From: DASQUK01 sp035697145
GTDB taxonomy: Bacteria; Actinomycetota; Acidimicrobiia; Acidimicrobiales; VFJN01
Length of the DNA: 16,670 bases
Assembly: GCA_035697145.1 (NCBI GenBank)
Contig: DASSDL010000220.1
Location: forward strand, 1-16,670
Reading direction: 5' to 3'
How positions within the stretch are numbered: the stretch's first letter is position 1; each line of letters begins with the position of its first letter. Positions 6,770 through 16,000 of this stretch are shown one piece after another. The translations under genes and the position numbers were made by a program. The notes beneath the pieces were generated by a model. It was not told the origin of the DNA. It worked only from the letters and a program-made list of their open reading frames with translations, and searched no databases.

Positions 6770-8373
6770 ATGGGGGGATCGGCCCGCGCGATGGCAGGCG
6801 GGACGTCGGCACTGGACGCGGCCCGGCGGATGTCGCATGGCGAGCAGTTGGCCCGTATCGCCCGGAAGTACCCGGAGCGGGGTGGCATTCGTGTGCGGCG
6901 AGCAGGCCCGGAACTTCCGTGAGGTGGACGCCCGGGTGAACCGGCTGGCGCGCGGCCTCGCCGCCCGGGGGGTCACCCAAGGTGACCGGGTGGCGGTCCT
7001 CATGGGCAACAGCATCGAGATGCTCGAGGCGGTCTTCGTCGGCTGGCGGTTGGGGGGCGATCGTCGTCCCGGTTAACTTCCGGCTCGTGGCGCCGGAAGT
7101 CGAGCACGTCCTGGCCGACTCCGGCGCCGGGGCCGTGATCGTCGACGGGGCGTTGTCGCCGCTGGTGGATGCGGTGCGACCCTCGCTGGGCGCCCTCCAC
7201 ACCGTCGTGGTGCTGGGCGAACCCAGGGGCGCCGTCGACGGCGGGCCCGGAGTCGAGCGCTACGACGATGTGCTGGCGGCGTCGTCGGACGATCCGCTCG
7301 AGATCGACGTGCCCGAGGAGGCGCCGGCGCTGATCATGTACACCTCGGGGACCACCGGCCGGCCCAAGGGCGCCGTGCTCAGCCACTTCAACGTGGTGAT
7401 GCAGACCCTCAACTCGATGATCCAGCAGGGCATCGACGGCTACGACGACGTCTGGTACGCCAACCTGCCGCTGTTCCACATCGGCGGGCTGGTGGGCATC
7501 CTGCCGTACGTGATGGCGGGCGGCAGCTCGGTGATCGTGCCGTCCGGGCAGTTCGACGCCAAGGCGGCGGTGGACGACCTCGAGCGCTACGGGGTGACCG
7601 GATGCGTCTTCGTGGGGATGCAGTGGGACGAGGTGTGCGACGTCGCCGCTGCGGGCGACCGTGACCTGCGGCTGCGGCGGCTGTCGTGGGGCGCCGCCAA
7701 CACCCCCGTGCACGTGCTCGAGAAGATGAGCAAGACGCTCCCGGGAGTGCCGATCTTCAGCTTCTTCGGCCAGACGGAGATGAGCCCGGTGACGTGTGTG
7801 CTTCACGCCGAGGACGCGGAGCGCAAGCGGGGCTCGGTCGGCAAGCCCGTCATCAACGTCGAGGCCCGCATCGTCGACCAACAGATGAACGACGTGGCCG
7901 CCGGCGAGGTGGGGGAGATCGTCTACCGCGGGCCGACCGTCATGCGGGGCTACTGGAACATGCCCGAGGCCAACGCGGAGGCCGTGGCCGGCGGATGGTT
8001 CCACTCGGGCGACCTGTGCCGCATGGACGAGGAGGGCTACATCTACGTCGTCGACCGGCGCCACGACATGATCATCTCCGGCGGCGAGAACATCTACTGC
8101 CCGGAAGTCGAGGCCGCCGTCTCCGCGCATCCGGGCGTCGCTGAGGCCGCGGTCATCGGTGTGCCGCATCCGCGCTGGGGCGAGACGCCGCGCGCAGTGG
8201 TGGTCGCGGCCGACCCCGCCTCGCCGCCCACGGAGGACGAGATCGTCGCCTGGTGCCGGGAGCGGCTGGCCTCCTACAAGAAGCCGACGTCGGTGATCGT
8301 GGTCGATGCCCTACCCCGCAACGCCACGGGCAAGGTGGTGAAGCCCGCGCTGCGCGAGCAGTACGGCGGGTGA
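6770..8373 (+). pseudogene. Acyl-CoA synthetase gene interrupted by two single-G frameshifts
   Basis: An AMP-binding ligase whose coding runs through three frames in turn. From ATG 6770 (AAGGAG 7 nt upstream) it reads to SHGEQLARIARKYPER. An extra G in the run at 6879-6882 shifts it to VAFVCGEQARNFREVDARVN and on to EAVFVGWRLG. An extra G in the six-G run at 7052-7057 shifts it again to AIVVPVNFRLVAPEVEHVLA, which is open to the TGA at 8371-8373. Removing the two Gs gives 533 residues, normal for the family. All core motifs follow intact: MYTSGTTGRPKGAVLSH (A3), FFGQTEMS (A5), WFHSGDL (A7), DRRHDMIISGGENIY (A8) and LPRNATGKVVK with the catalytic Lys (A10). Either this is a young pseudogene or the sequence has homopolymer errors. 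If intact, it would activate a fatty or related acid for the neighbouring dehydrogenases. Confidence 0.85.
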
Positions 8374-8389
8374 ACGCGTACCGGACGGC

Positions 8390-8431
8390 TTGACCTGAGC
8401 CCAGCTTTCCTCCTAAACATACATAGGATGG
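8390..8431 (+). promoter_or_regulatory. Candidate promoter and shared motif before the second ligase gene
   Basis: The 111-bp gap between the two ligase genes holds TTGACC (8390-8395) as a possible -35 box and TAAACA (8414-8419) as a weak -10 box, 18 nt apart. The sequence CATACATAGGATGG (8418-8431) matches 12 of 14 bases of CATACATAAGATAG in the right arm of the 29-bp palindrome at 6701-6729. Both copies lie 55-67 nt before a ligase start on the plus strand, so common control is possible. The left arm of the palindrome is not conserved here. Confidence 0.35.
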
Positions 8432-8484
8432 GCGTCGAGGGGAGCCGCATCGACAGCCGTGCTACGGCGTCGTAGGCAGGGGAC

Positions 8485-10101
8485 GTGACCGAGCTGCGAG
8501 CCACCGCCCCGCCCAACCCACCGGAGCTGGTGCGGGCGTGGCGCGACAGCGGGCGCCTCACCGGCGAGCGGATCGGCTGGTGCCTCGATCGGGCCGCCGA
8601 CCAGTGGCCCACACGCGGGGCGGTGGTGGCAGGCGGCACCATCCATTCCTTCGCCGACCTGCGGGCGCGCGCCAACGCCGTGGCCCGGGCCCTCCTGGCC
8701 GGCGGCGTGGGCCAGGGCGACGTCGTGACGTGGATGCTGCCCAACGGCGTCGACGCCATCGCGGTCGCCGCCGCCGTGTGGCGGATCGGCGCGGTCAACA
8801 ACCCTGTGGTGCCGATCTACCGGGAGCACGAGCTCTCGTTCGTGCTCGACCAGCTTCGCCCCGCCGCCGTGGTGACGGTCGAGGAGCACCGCGGGCGGCG
8901 CCACGCCGACGAGTTCGACGACGTGCTCGCCACCCTGGCCCACCGGCCCGTCGCCCGGCTCGTGTTGGGAGCCGCCGCGGGCTGGCAGTCGATCCACGAC
9001 CTGTCCCCGGCGCCGCACCTGCCCGCGGCCGTCGAGCCCGCCCCCGCCGACGACCCCTGCCTCGTCCTCTACACGTCGGGCACCACGGCGGCGCCCAAGG
9101 GCGCGGTCCACAGCAGCGCCACCCTGCTCCAGGAGGTCCGGTCGATGCAGCGGGAATGGGCGCTGACGTGGCGGGACGTCATGTTCATGGCATCCCCGGT
9201 CACGCACATCACCGGCCTGCTGCAGGGCCTCCTCGTGCCCACGGCCGTAGGCGCCCGCTCGGTGCTGGCCGACCGCTGGGACCCCGAGGAGTCGGTGGAC
9301 CGCATCGAGGCGGAGGGCGCCACCTACATGGCGGGCGCCACGCCGTTCCTCCAAGGAGTGGTCGAGCAGTACGGGCGCCGGGGTGTCGCCCGGCCAGCGC
9401 TGCGCCAGTTCACCTGCGGGGGGTCCGCGGTCCCGCCGCACCTCATCGAGGAGGCCGACGCCCTCGGCATCGCCGCACACCGGGCCTGGGGGATGACCGA
9501 GTTCCCGACGACCACGCTGGCGGGGGAGAACGACCCCCTCGAGCGCCGGGCGCACACCGACGGCCACCGCGCCGAGGCGGTCGAGGTCGAGGCGGTCGAC
9601 GAGGAGCGGCGTCCGTTGCCGACCGGCGCCGACGGCGAGCTGCGGGTGCGCGGGCCCGAGCGCATGCTCGGCTACGTCGATGCCGCGCTGAGCGCCGAGG
9701 TGGTCGACGAAGCCGGTTGGTTCTACACCGGCGACCTGGGTGCGGTCGACGATGCCGGCTACGTCACCGTCACCGGGCGCCGCAAGGACATCATCAACCG
9801 GGGCGGCGAGAAGTTCAGCGCCCGCGAGATCGAGGACCTTCTGGCCCGGCACCCCGAGGTCGCGGAGGTGGCCGTGGTCGGCGTTCCCGGCGGCCGCCTC
9901 GGGGAACGGGTGTGCGCGGCCATCGTGGCCCGGGACCGTAGCGCCAGCGCCGACCCCGGCGAGCTGCGTTCGTTCCTCGAGGCCCAGCGCATCGCCCGGC
10001 AGAAGATCCCCGAGGAGTTCCTCGTCGTCGACGAGCTGCCTCGCACCCCTGCCGGCAAGGTCCAGAAGTTCCTCCTGGTCGAGCGGTGGGAAGATGGGTG
10101 A
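8485..10101 (+). CDS. Acyl-CoA synthetase (class I adenylate-forming ligase)
   Basis: A complete 538-residue ligase that makes an acyl-AMP and then an acyl-CoA. The ATP loop YTSGTTAAPKGAVHS is at 196-210 (A3), AWGMTEFPTT at 334-343 (A5), FYTGDLG with D417 at 413-419 (A7), TGRRKDIINRGGEKFSAREI at 430-449 (A8 hinge), and the adenylation lysine K525 lies in RTPAGKVQKF (A10). The overall look is that of cyclohexanecarboxylate-, carnitine- or long-chain-acid-CoA ligases, so the substrate is not fixed. The GTG start at 8485 follows AGGGG closely and gives a normal N-terminus. It follows the frameshifted ligase gene on the same strand and may have its own promoter. Its C-terminal codons overlap an inverted repeat shared with the convergent hydrolase gene. 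Confidence 0.92.
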   Translation: MTELRATAPPNPPELVRAWRDSGRLTGERIGWCLDRAADQWPTRGAVVAGGTIHSFADLRARANAVARALLAGGVGQGDVVTWMLPNGVDAIAVAAAVWRIGAVNNPVVPIYREHELSFVLDQLRPAAVVTVEEHRGRRHADEFDDVLATLAHRPVARLVLGAAAGWQSIHDLSPAPHLPAAVEPAPADDPCLVLYTSGTTAAPKGAVHSSATLLQEVRSMQREWALTWRDVMFMASPVTHITGLLQGLLVPTAVGARSVLADRWDPEESVDRIEAEGATYMAGATPFLQGVVEQYGRRGVARPALRQFTCGGSAVPPHLIEEADALGIAAHRAWGMTEFPTTTLAGENDPLERRAHTDGHRAEAVEVEAVDEERRPLPTGADGELRVRGPERMLGYVDAALSAEVVDEAGWFYTGDLGAVDDAGYVTVTGRRKDIINRGGEKFSAREIEDLLARHPEVAEVAVVGVPGGRLGERVCAAIVARDRSASADPGELRSFLEAQRIARQKIPEEFLVVDELPRTPAGKVQKFLLVERWEDG

Positions 10102-10129
10102 GCTCGAGGCTCCCGGTTGACCGCTCGAC
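10078..10129. terminator. Inverted repeat at convergent gene ends, possible terminator
   Basis: GTCGAGCGGT (10078-10087) and its perfect inverse ACCGCTCGAC (10120-10129) flank the ligase stop codon. The loop between them contains a second short hairpin, GAGC-TCGAG-GCTC. The hydrolase gene converges from the other side and stops at 10154. No T-run follows. A hairpin terminator is plausible, but in DNA this GC-rich a 10-bp repeat can also arise by chance. Confidence 0.35.
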
Positions 10130-10153
10130 GAGTGCCACGCGGCTCGGCGCCGC

Positions 10154-10840
10154 TCACACGTCGATGAACGCCAGGGACCGGTCGATGCAGTCGAAGTCCC
10201 GGGGCGCGGCGAAGTGGTCGACATTGCGCAGCATCACCAGCTCGGCGTCGGGCAGTGCTGCCACCAGGCGATCGGCAGGTGCCGAGAAGTCACGGTCGCC
10301 GAGGACGACGAGCACGGGGCAGGCCACGCGCGCCAGGTCGTCCTCGGTCAGCGGGCGCTCGGGGCGGCGCAGGAAGGCGGCCAGCGCTGCGGGGTCGTTG
10401 CCGGCGGTCCGCGCCAGGCGCACGAAGAGCTGCGCGCCGATGTCCTCCGCCGCGACCTCGCCCTCCCCCGACTCGAGCGCCCGGGCCAGCGGCTCCCGGT
10501 CCTCGACCCGCATCAGGTTGTCGCCCACGCCGATCACCACCAGCCTGCGCAGGCGTGCCGGGTCGTCCGCCGCCAGTCCCAGCAGCAGGCGTGCCCCCGT
10601 CGAGAACCCGACGGCGTCGACGGGTGCGTGGGGCGCGATGGCCTCGGCCAGGGTGCCCTCCACGTCGGCGAAGGCCGCCGGATCGGTCGTGACGGGCGAC
10701 TCGCCGTGGCCGGGCAGGTCGAAGGGCACGATCTTCCGGCCGGTGTCGGCCAGCAGGTCGGTCCAGCCGTTGTGCTCCCAGCCGTGGGCGAAGGACGAGG
10801 CGAAGCCGTGCACCAGCACTACTGCGGGATCGTCGGGCAC
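10154..10840 (-). CDS. Alpha/beta-fold hydrolase
   Basis: A 228-residue hydrolase with the usual order of motifs: VVLVHGFASSF (7-17) forms the oxyanion region, GFSTG (78-82) holds the nucleophile S80, VLGDRDFSAP (179-188) supplies the acid D184 (or D182), and NVDHFAAP (206-213) the base H209. Such enzymes cleave esters, thioesters or carbon-carbon bonds, so the reaction cannot be named. The open frame continues to 11038, but that would overlap the divergent peptidase gene. GTG at 10840 is preferred because a TAGGTT box lies exactly 8 nt upstream, the leaderless arrangement; ATG at 10882, adding 14 residues, is the alternative. It converges with the second ligase gene and diverges from oligopeptidase B. 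A thioesterase or ester-cleaving role in the CoA locus is possible but unsupported. Confidence 0.85.
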   Translation of the reverse strand: MPDDPAVVLVHGFASSFAHGWEHNGWTDLLADTGRKIVPFDLPGHGESPVTTDPAAFADVEGTLAEAIAPHAPVDAVGFSTGARLLLGLAADDPARLRRLVVIGVGDNLMRVEDREPLARALESGEGEVAAEDIGAQLFVRLARTAGNDPAALAAFLRRPERPLTEDDLARVACPVLVVLGDRDFSAPADRLVAALPDAELVMLRNVDHFAAPRDFDCIDRSLAFIDV

Positions 10841-10848
10841 GGGCCGAC

Positions 10849-10854
10849 AACCTA
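10849..10854 (-). promoter_or_regulatory. TAGGTT -10 box, leaderless start of the hydrolase gene
   Basis: On the minus strand TAGGTT fits the TANNNT actinobacterial -10 pattern and ends 8 nt before the GTG at 10840. The RNA would then begin at or next to the start codon, which agrees with the lack of a ribosome-binding site. No clear -35 box was seen. Confidence 0.45.
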
Positions 10855-10962
10855 GAACGTGCGCGGACCCCGCAGAAGTCATCGGTCGATCGAGCCTTGA
10901 CTTCGAGCGCGCTCCACCTCCTAGCGTCGAAGCGGCGTCCCAAACCTCGGGTCGTGGGAACG

Positions 10963-10968
10963 TAGCGT
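10963..10968 (+). promoter_or_regulatory. TAGCGT -10 box, leaderless start of the oligopeptidase gene
   Basis: TAGCGT is followed by 8 nt and then the GTG at 10977, the same geometry as for the divergent hydrolase. No Shine-Dalgarno sequence precedes the GTG. The same hexamer also occurs at 10922-10927, with no start codon at the right distance. Confidence 0.5.
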
Positions 10969-10976
10969 GAGCCATT

Positions 10977-13064
10977 GTGACCGAGCCCGCTTCCCGCGCC
11001 GCCTCAGCTCCTGCCACCGTCACCCCGCCCACCGCCAAGCGGGTGCCGGTGGAGCGCCGCGTGCACGGCGAGACCGTCGTCGACGAGTACGCGTGGCTCC
11101 GCGACCGCGACGACCCCGATGTGGTCGGGTACCTGGAGGACGAGAACGCCTACCTCCAGGAGGTGCTGGCGCCCACATCGGACCTGCGCCGGACCGTGTT
11201 CGAGGAGTTCAAGGCGCGCACGCAGGAGACCGATCTCACGGTGCCGGTGCGCAAGGGACCGTGGTGGTACTACGGCCGCACCGTCGAGGGGCAGCAGTAC
11301 GCGATCCGTTGCCGGCGCGCCTCGGAGGAGGACGCCTCCACCGAGCAGGTGCTGGTCGACTTCAACGAGGTGGCGGGCGACTCCCCGTACCTGGACGTCG
11401 GTGACTTCGAGGTCAGCCCGGACCATCGGATCGTGGCCTATTCCGTCGACTTCGACGGCGACGAGATCTTCACGATGCGGTTCAAGGACCTGGACAGCGG
11501 CGAGCACCTCGGCGACGAGATTCCCGGGACGTACTACGGCGCGGCCTGGTCGGCTGACAGCGGCACCTTCTTCTACGTCACCCCCGACGAAGCCAGGCGT
11601 CCTCACCGGCTGTGGCGCCACCGCATGGGGTCGGACGTCTCGGCGGACGAGCTCGTCTACGAGGAGAACGATCGGCGGTTCTTCCTCGGGGTCCACCTCA
11701 CCCGCAGCGAGCGCTTCATCGTGCTCGGCCTCAGCAGCATGGTGACGACCGAGGCGCGGGTGCTGCCCGCCGACGATCCCGCCGGGGAGTTCAGCGTGGT
11801 CGAGCCCCGGCACGAGGGCGTCGAGTACTACGTCGAGCACCAGGGCGACCGGTTCCTCATCGTCACCAACGACCAGGCGCTGGACTTCCGGGTCGTTGAG
11901 GCGCCGGTCGCCAGCCCCGGGCGAGGGCACTGGCAGGATCTGGTCCCCCATCAGCCCGGCACCCGGATCCTGGCCGCCGAGGCGTTCGCCGGTCACGTCG
12001 TCGTGCACCTGCGACGTGACGCCCTCAGGGGGCTCCGGGTCATCCGGACGACCGACGGCACGACCCATGACGTCGAGTTCGACGAGCCCGTGTACACCGT
12101 GATGTCGTTCGGCGACAACCCGGAGTACGGCTCGACCGTCTACCGGTTCCACTACACGTCGCTGGTGACGCCCGCGTCGGTCTACGACTACGACCTCGAC
12201 GCCCGCACTCGGACACTGCGCAAGCGCCAACCGGTGCTCGGCGACTTCGACCCCGGCCGCTACGAGTCCATCCGTGAGTGGGCCACCGCGCCCGACGGCA
12301 CTCTGGTCCCCCTGTCGCTGGTGCGGCGGCGAGATCACCCGGACGGACCGGCGCCGACCCTGCTGTTCGGGTACGGGGCCTACGAGGCGAGCATGGATCC
12401 CGGCTTCTCGATCTCCCGGCTGTCGCTGCTCGATCGCGGCGTGACGTTCGCCATCGCCCACATCCGTGGCGGAGGGGAGATGGGGCGGAGCTGGTACGAG
12501 GACGGGAAGCTCCTGCGCAAGCGCAACACGTTCACCGACTTCATCGCCGCCGCCGACCACCTGATCGAGCGGCGCTACACCGCCCCCAACCTGCTGGCGG
12601 CGAGGGGCGGCAGCGCCGGGGGACTGCTGGTGGGGGCGGTGGCCAATCTCGGGCCCGAGCGGTTCCACGCGATCGTCGCCGAGGTGCCCTTCGTCGACAA
12701 CGTCAACACGATGCTCGACCCGAGCCTGCCCCTCACCGTGACCGAGTGGGAGGAGTGGGGCAACCCGGCCAGCGATCCCGACGCCTACCGCTACATGCGC
12801 TCGTACTCGCCGTACGAGAACGTCGCCCGGCGGCCCTATCCCGCCATCCTCGCCACCGCCGGCCTGAACGACCCGCGGGTCTCCTACCACGAGCCGGCCA
12901 AGTGGGTGGCCCGGCTGCGCGCCGAATCCGCCGGAGATGCGCCGGTGCTGCTCAAGACCGAGATGGGTGCCGGGCATTCGGGGCCGTCGGGCCGCTACGA
13001 CGCCTGGCGGGACGAGGCCCTCGTCCTCGCCTTCGTGCTCGACCAGCTCGGCGCCGCCGCATAG
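10977..13064 (+). CDS. ptrB: Oligopeptidase B (S9A serine peptidase)
   Basis: A 695-residue S9A peptidase of the usual oligopeptidase B length; it cuts short peptides after Arg or Lys in the cytoplasm. The N-terminal part (about 75-440) is the beta-propeller that keeps out large proteins, with EYAWLRDRDDPDVVGYLEDE at 37-56 as the family lead-in. The C-terminal catalytic domain has FGYGAYEASMDPGFS (464-478), IAHIRGGGEMGRSWYEDGK (493-511), the nucleophile S546 in RGGSAGGLL, the acid D632 in GLNDPRV and the base H667 in GAGHSGPSGR. The acidic pair E590 and E592 in TEWEEWGNP matches the residues that bind the basic side chain in enterobacterial oligopeptidase B. There is no signal peptide. GTG 10977 is chosen because a TAGCGT box lies 8 nt upstream. 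It stands just before the FHA-FtsK gene on the same strand; a functional tie is not evident. Confidence 0.93.
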   Translation: MTEPASRAASAPATVTPPTAKRVPVERRVHGETVVDEYAWLRDRDDPDVVGYLEDENAYLQEVLAPTSDLRRTVFEEFKARTQETDLTVPVRKGPWWYYGRTVEGQQYAIRCRRASEEDASTEQVLVDFNEVAGDSPYLDVGDFEVSPDHRIVAYSVDFDGDEIFTMRFKDLDSGEHLGDEIPGTYYGAAWSADSGTFFYVTPDEARRPHRLWRHRMGSDVSADELVYEENDRRFFLGVHLTRSERFIVLGLSSMVTTEARVLPADDPAGEFSVVEPRHEGVEYYVEHQGDRFLIVTNDQALDFRVVEAPVASPGRGHWQDLVPHQPGTRILAAEAFAGHVVVHLRRDALRGLRVIRTTDGTTHDVEFDEPVYTVMSFGDNPEYGSTVYRFHYTSLVTPASVYDYDLDARTRTLRKRQPVLGDFDPGRYESIREWATAPDGTLVPLSLVRRRDHPDGPAPTLLFGYGAYEASMDPGFSISRLSLLDRGVTFAIAHIRGGGEMGRSWYEDGKLLRKRNTFTDFIAAADHLIERRYTAPNLLAARGGSAGGLLVGAVANLGPERFHAIVAEVPFVDNVNTMLDPSLPLTVTEWEEWGNPASDPDAYRYMRSYSPYENVARRPYPAILATAGLNDPRVSYHEPAKWVARLRAESAGDAPVLLKTEMGAGHSGPSGRYDAWRDEALVLAFVLDQLGAAA

Positions 13065-13074
13065 GCACCGCCAC

Positions 13075-13080
13075 TAGCTT
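13075..13080 (+). promoter_or_regulatory. TAGCTT -10 box, near-leaderless start of the FHA-FtsK gene
   Basis: TAGCTT lies in the 25-bp gap after the oligopeptidase stop, 9 nt before the ATG at 13090. No ribosome-binding site precedes the ATG. This is the third gene in a row with the same geometry and argues that the FHA-FtsK gene has its own promoter rather than depending only on read-through. Confidence 0.45.
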
Positions 13081-13089
13081 TGCCGCTGG

Positions 13090-16000
13090 ATGCAGATCGT
13101 CTATGTCGCTGGGGACACGCGTCGCGAGCTGGACGTCCGGGTCAGCAACCCTTCAGCCACCGTGGCCGATCTCGTGCGCGCCCTCGACCCGGAGGCCCGC
13201 GACGCCGACCGCACCCTGCTGATCGGCGGGCACGCGGCCGATCCCGACTTCGAGCTGGGCGAGTCGGGCCTTCACGAGGGTGCGACCGTGCGCCTGGGGC
13301 CCGCCGGAGCCACCCGACCCGAACCTGTGGTGGTTGGGGGCGCCAGGGCCTCCCCGTACACCGCAAGTTCGTGGGAGTTGGTGGTGGTCAGCGGGCTCGA
13401 GGCGGGGCGGCGATTCCCCCTGGTGTCGGGCACCACGGTCCTCGGGCGTGTGCCCGGCTGCGACATCGTGCTCGACCATTCGACCGTCTCCAAGCGCCAC
13501 GCGCAGCTCCTCGTGGGCTCCGAAGCCAACGCCGTCACCATCGCCGACCTCGGCTCGCACAACGGCACCTGGGTGGGCGGACTGCCGGTGGTCAAGCCGC
13601 TCACGCTCGACTGCGGGGTGCCGGTGCGGCTCGGGGCCCTGGAGCTGGAGCTGCGTCCGGTGGAGGACGGCGACCGGCCCATCGCCGTCGATCCCGTCCG
13701 CCACACCACCGCCGCCGGGACGATCCCCTTCAACCGCCCGCCCCGCCCGGCGCCACCGCCCCCGCCGGCCGACGTTGGTCTCCCCGCGCCACCCAGGAGC
13801 GGCCAGGGCAAGGTGCCGCTGTCGCTCATCGCCATCCTGACGCCACTGATCTTCGCAGGGGTCATGTTCGCAGTGATGCGGTCGCCGCAGTTCCTCATGT
13901 TCGGGCTGCTGACGCCCGTCATGGGGATCGGCAACGCCATCGACGCCAAGCGGAGGGGACGCCGGTCGGAACGGGGGGAGACCGAGCGCTTCCGCCGTGA
14001 GCTGGCCGAGTTCCGAGGCCGGTTGGCATCGCTCGCCGAGGGCGAGCGCCGGCGGAACCAGGTCGCCTATCCCGACCCGGCCGAGATCATGCGGCGCGTC
14101 GAGCTGCCCAGCACCACCCTGTGGGAGCGGCGTCCGGTGCACCCCGACTTCCTGCGGCTGCGCGCCGGCGTCGGGGACGTCCCCTGGTCACCGCCCGTGG
14201 CGCGCGCCGGGCTCCGGACCGACGCGCCGGCGGAACTGGCCGCGGCGTTGGCCGAAGCCGAGATCCTCCCCGGCGCCCCGGTGCCCGTCGACCTGGCCGG
14301 GGGAGGGGTGGTCGGGATCGTGGGCGACCGCGCCGCAGCCTTGTCCCTGGCCCGCTGCCTCGTGTGCCAGGCGGCAGCCCTGCACGGCCCCGCCGACCTG
14401 CCGGTGATGCTCCTGTCCAGCGCCGAGGGCGCAGCCGCCTGGGACTGGGCCAAGTGGTTGCCGCACACCCGCGACGCCAGCGGGGTCGGGCGCATGCTGT
14501 CGCACGATCCCGAGCTGTCGACCCGCCTGGTGGAGGCGCACCTCAGGCCGGCGGGCGGGCGCGAGCGCGCGGAGCGTTCCGAGCGGGCGGTGGGCCCCAC
14601 TGTCGTCGTGGTGGTCGACGACGAGTCACTGACCGAGGGCCGCAAGGCGCCGACCCGCAGCCTGCTGCGCGGCGAGGGTGGACTGGTGGCGGGCGTCGTG
14701 ATCGCCTCCACCGTGGACCGGCTGCCGGCGGTGTGCACCACTGTCATCGAGATGACCGATCCCGACGGTCGCGCCGATCTCACCCTGCCCCAGCAGGGCC
14801 AGCGGATCACGGGCTTCCTCGCCGCCGGCATGGCCGACGACGTCGCCCGCGACTGCGCCCGGTCGCTTGCTCGCTTCGAGGATCCCGAGCTCGACCTGGT
14901 GGGCGCGGGTCTGCCGGCGTCGATCCGGCTGCTGCCGCTGCTCGACCTCGAGGACTGCACGCCCGACGCCGTCCTGGCCCGCTGGAAGGCGGGCGGCATC
15001 GACCCTCCCCTCGCCGGCCCCATCGGTGTGGCCGAGGACGGGGTGTTCGGCATCGACTTCGTGGCCGACGGGCCCCACGGGTTGGTCGGCGGCACCACCG
15101 GTGCCGGCAAGTCCGAACTGCTGCGCACGCTGGTGGCCGGGCTCGCAGCCAGCGTCGACCCCGATCACCTCACGTTCGTGCTCGTCGACTTCAAGGGCGG
15201 CAGCGCCTTCGACGAGTGCGCCCGGCTGCCGCACACGGTCGGCATGGTCACCGATCTCGACCAGCACCTCGCCGAACGGGCGCTGCGCTGCCTCGAGGCC
15301 GAGCTGCGCCACCGAGAGCGGGTGCTGCGCGACGCCGGCGCCGTCGACCTGCCCGACTACCTGCGCAAGGGCCTGCCCCAGCCGCTGCCGCGGTTGCTGG
15401 TGATCATCGACGAGTTCGCCACCCTCAAGGCCGAGCTGCCCGACTTCATCGACGCCCTGGTGGGCGTTGCCCAACGGGGCCGCAGCCTGGGCGTGCACCT
15501 GCTGCTCGCGACCCAGCGACCGCAGGGGGCGATCAGCGACAACATCCGAGCCAACACCAACCTGCGCATCGCCCTGCGGGTGCAGGAGAGGAGCGATTCC
15601 ACCGACGTGATCGAGGTGCCCGACGCCGCCGGCATCCCCCGCACGGCTCCCGGGCGGGCCTACGTGCGGCTGGGGCCGGGCGAGGTGGTGGCGATCCAGA
15701 CCGCCCTGTCCACCGGCTCGCGGCAGGAGGCGGCTCCGGCTCCTGTCGACGTGGCGCCGTTCGTCTACGGGCCGGCGCCGCGGTTGGCCAGCGCGCCACC
15801 GCCACCCGACCTCGGACCGCCGGCGCCCGGTGCCCTCGCCGACACCGACGCGGTAGGGGATGCCGACACGGATCTGTCGGTGCTGGTCGCCGCCATCCGG
15901 GACGCGTTCGCCCGGACCGGACGACCGCAGCCGCGCCGGCCCTGGCCCGATCCGCTGCCCGACGACGTCGACCTCGACGGGCTGATCGACGGAGCGATGG

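Noticed and set aside
6879..7057. Programmed ribosomal frameshifting in the first ligase gene
   Set aside because: Two +1 events at plain G-runs would be needed within 180 nt, with no slow codon, stop or stimulator seen at either site.
6765..7076. A separate 103-residue protein starting at GTG 6765
   Set aside because: Only its second half is ligase-like; the first half is the wrong frame of the ATG 6770 reading, so it is a product of the two frameshifts.
8413..10224. 603-codon minus-strand open frame opposite the second ligase
   Set aside because: It spans a whole ligase gene and part of the hydrolase end; the translation has no family features.
10841..11038. N-terminal extension of the hydrolase to 294 residues
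   Set aside because: It would overlap the divergent oligopeptidase start, and the added residues show no conserved motif; the GTG at 10840 has a better upstream box.
11004..12977. 657-codon minus-strand open frame opposite oligopeptidase B
   Set aside because: Antisense shadow of a gene with a complete catalytic triad; no motif or start signal of its own.
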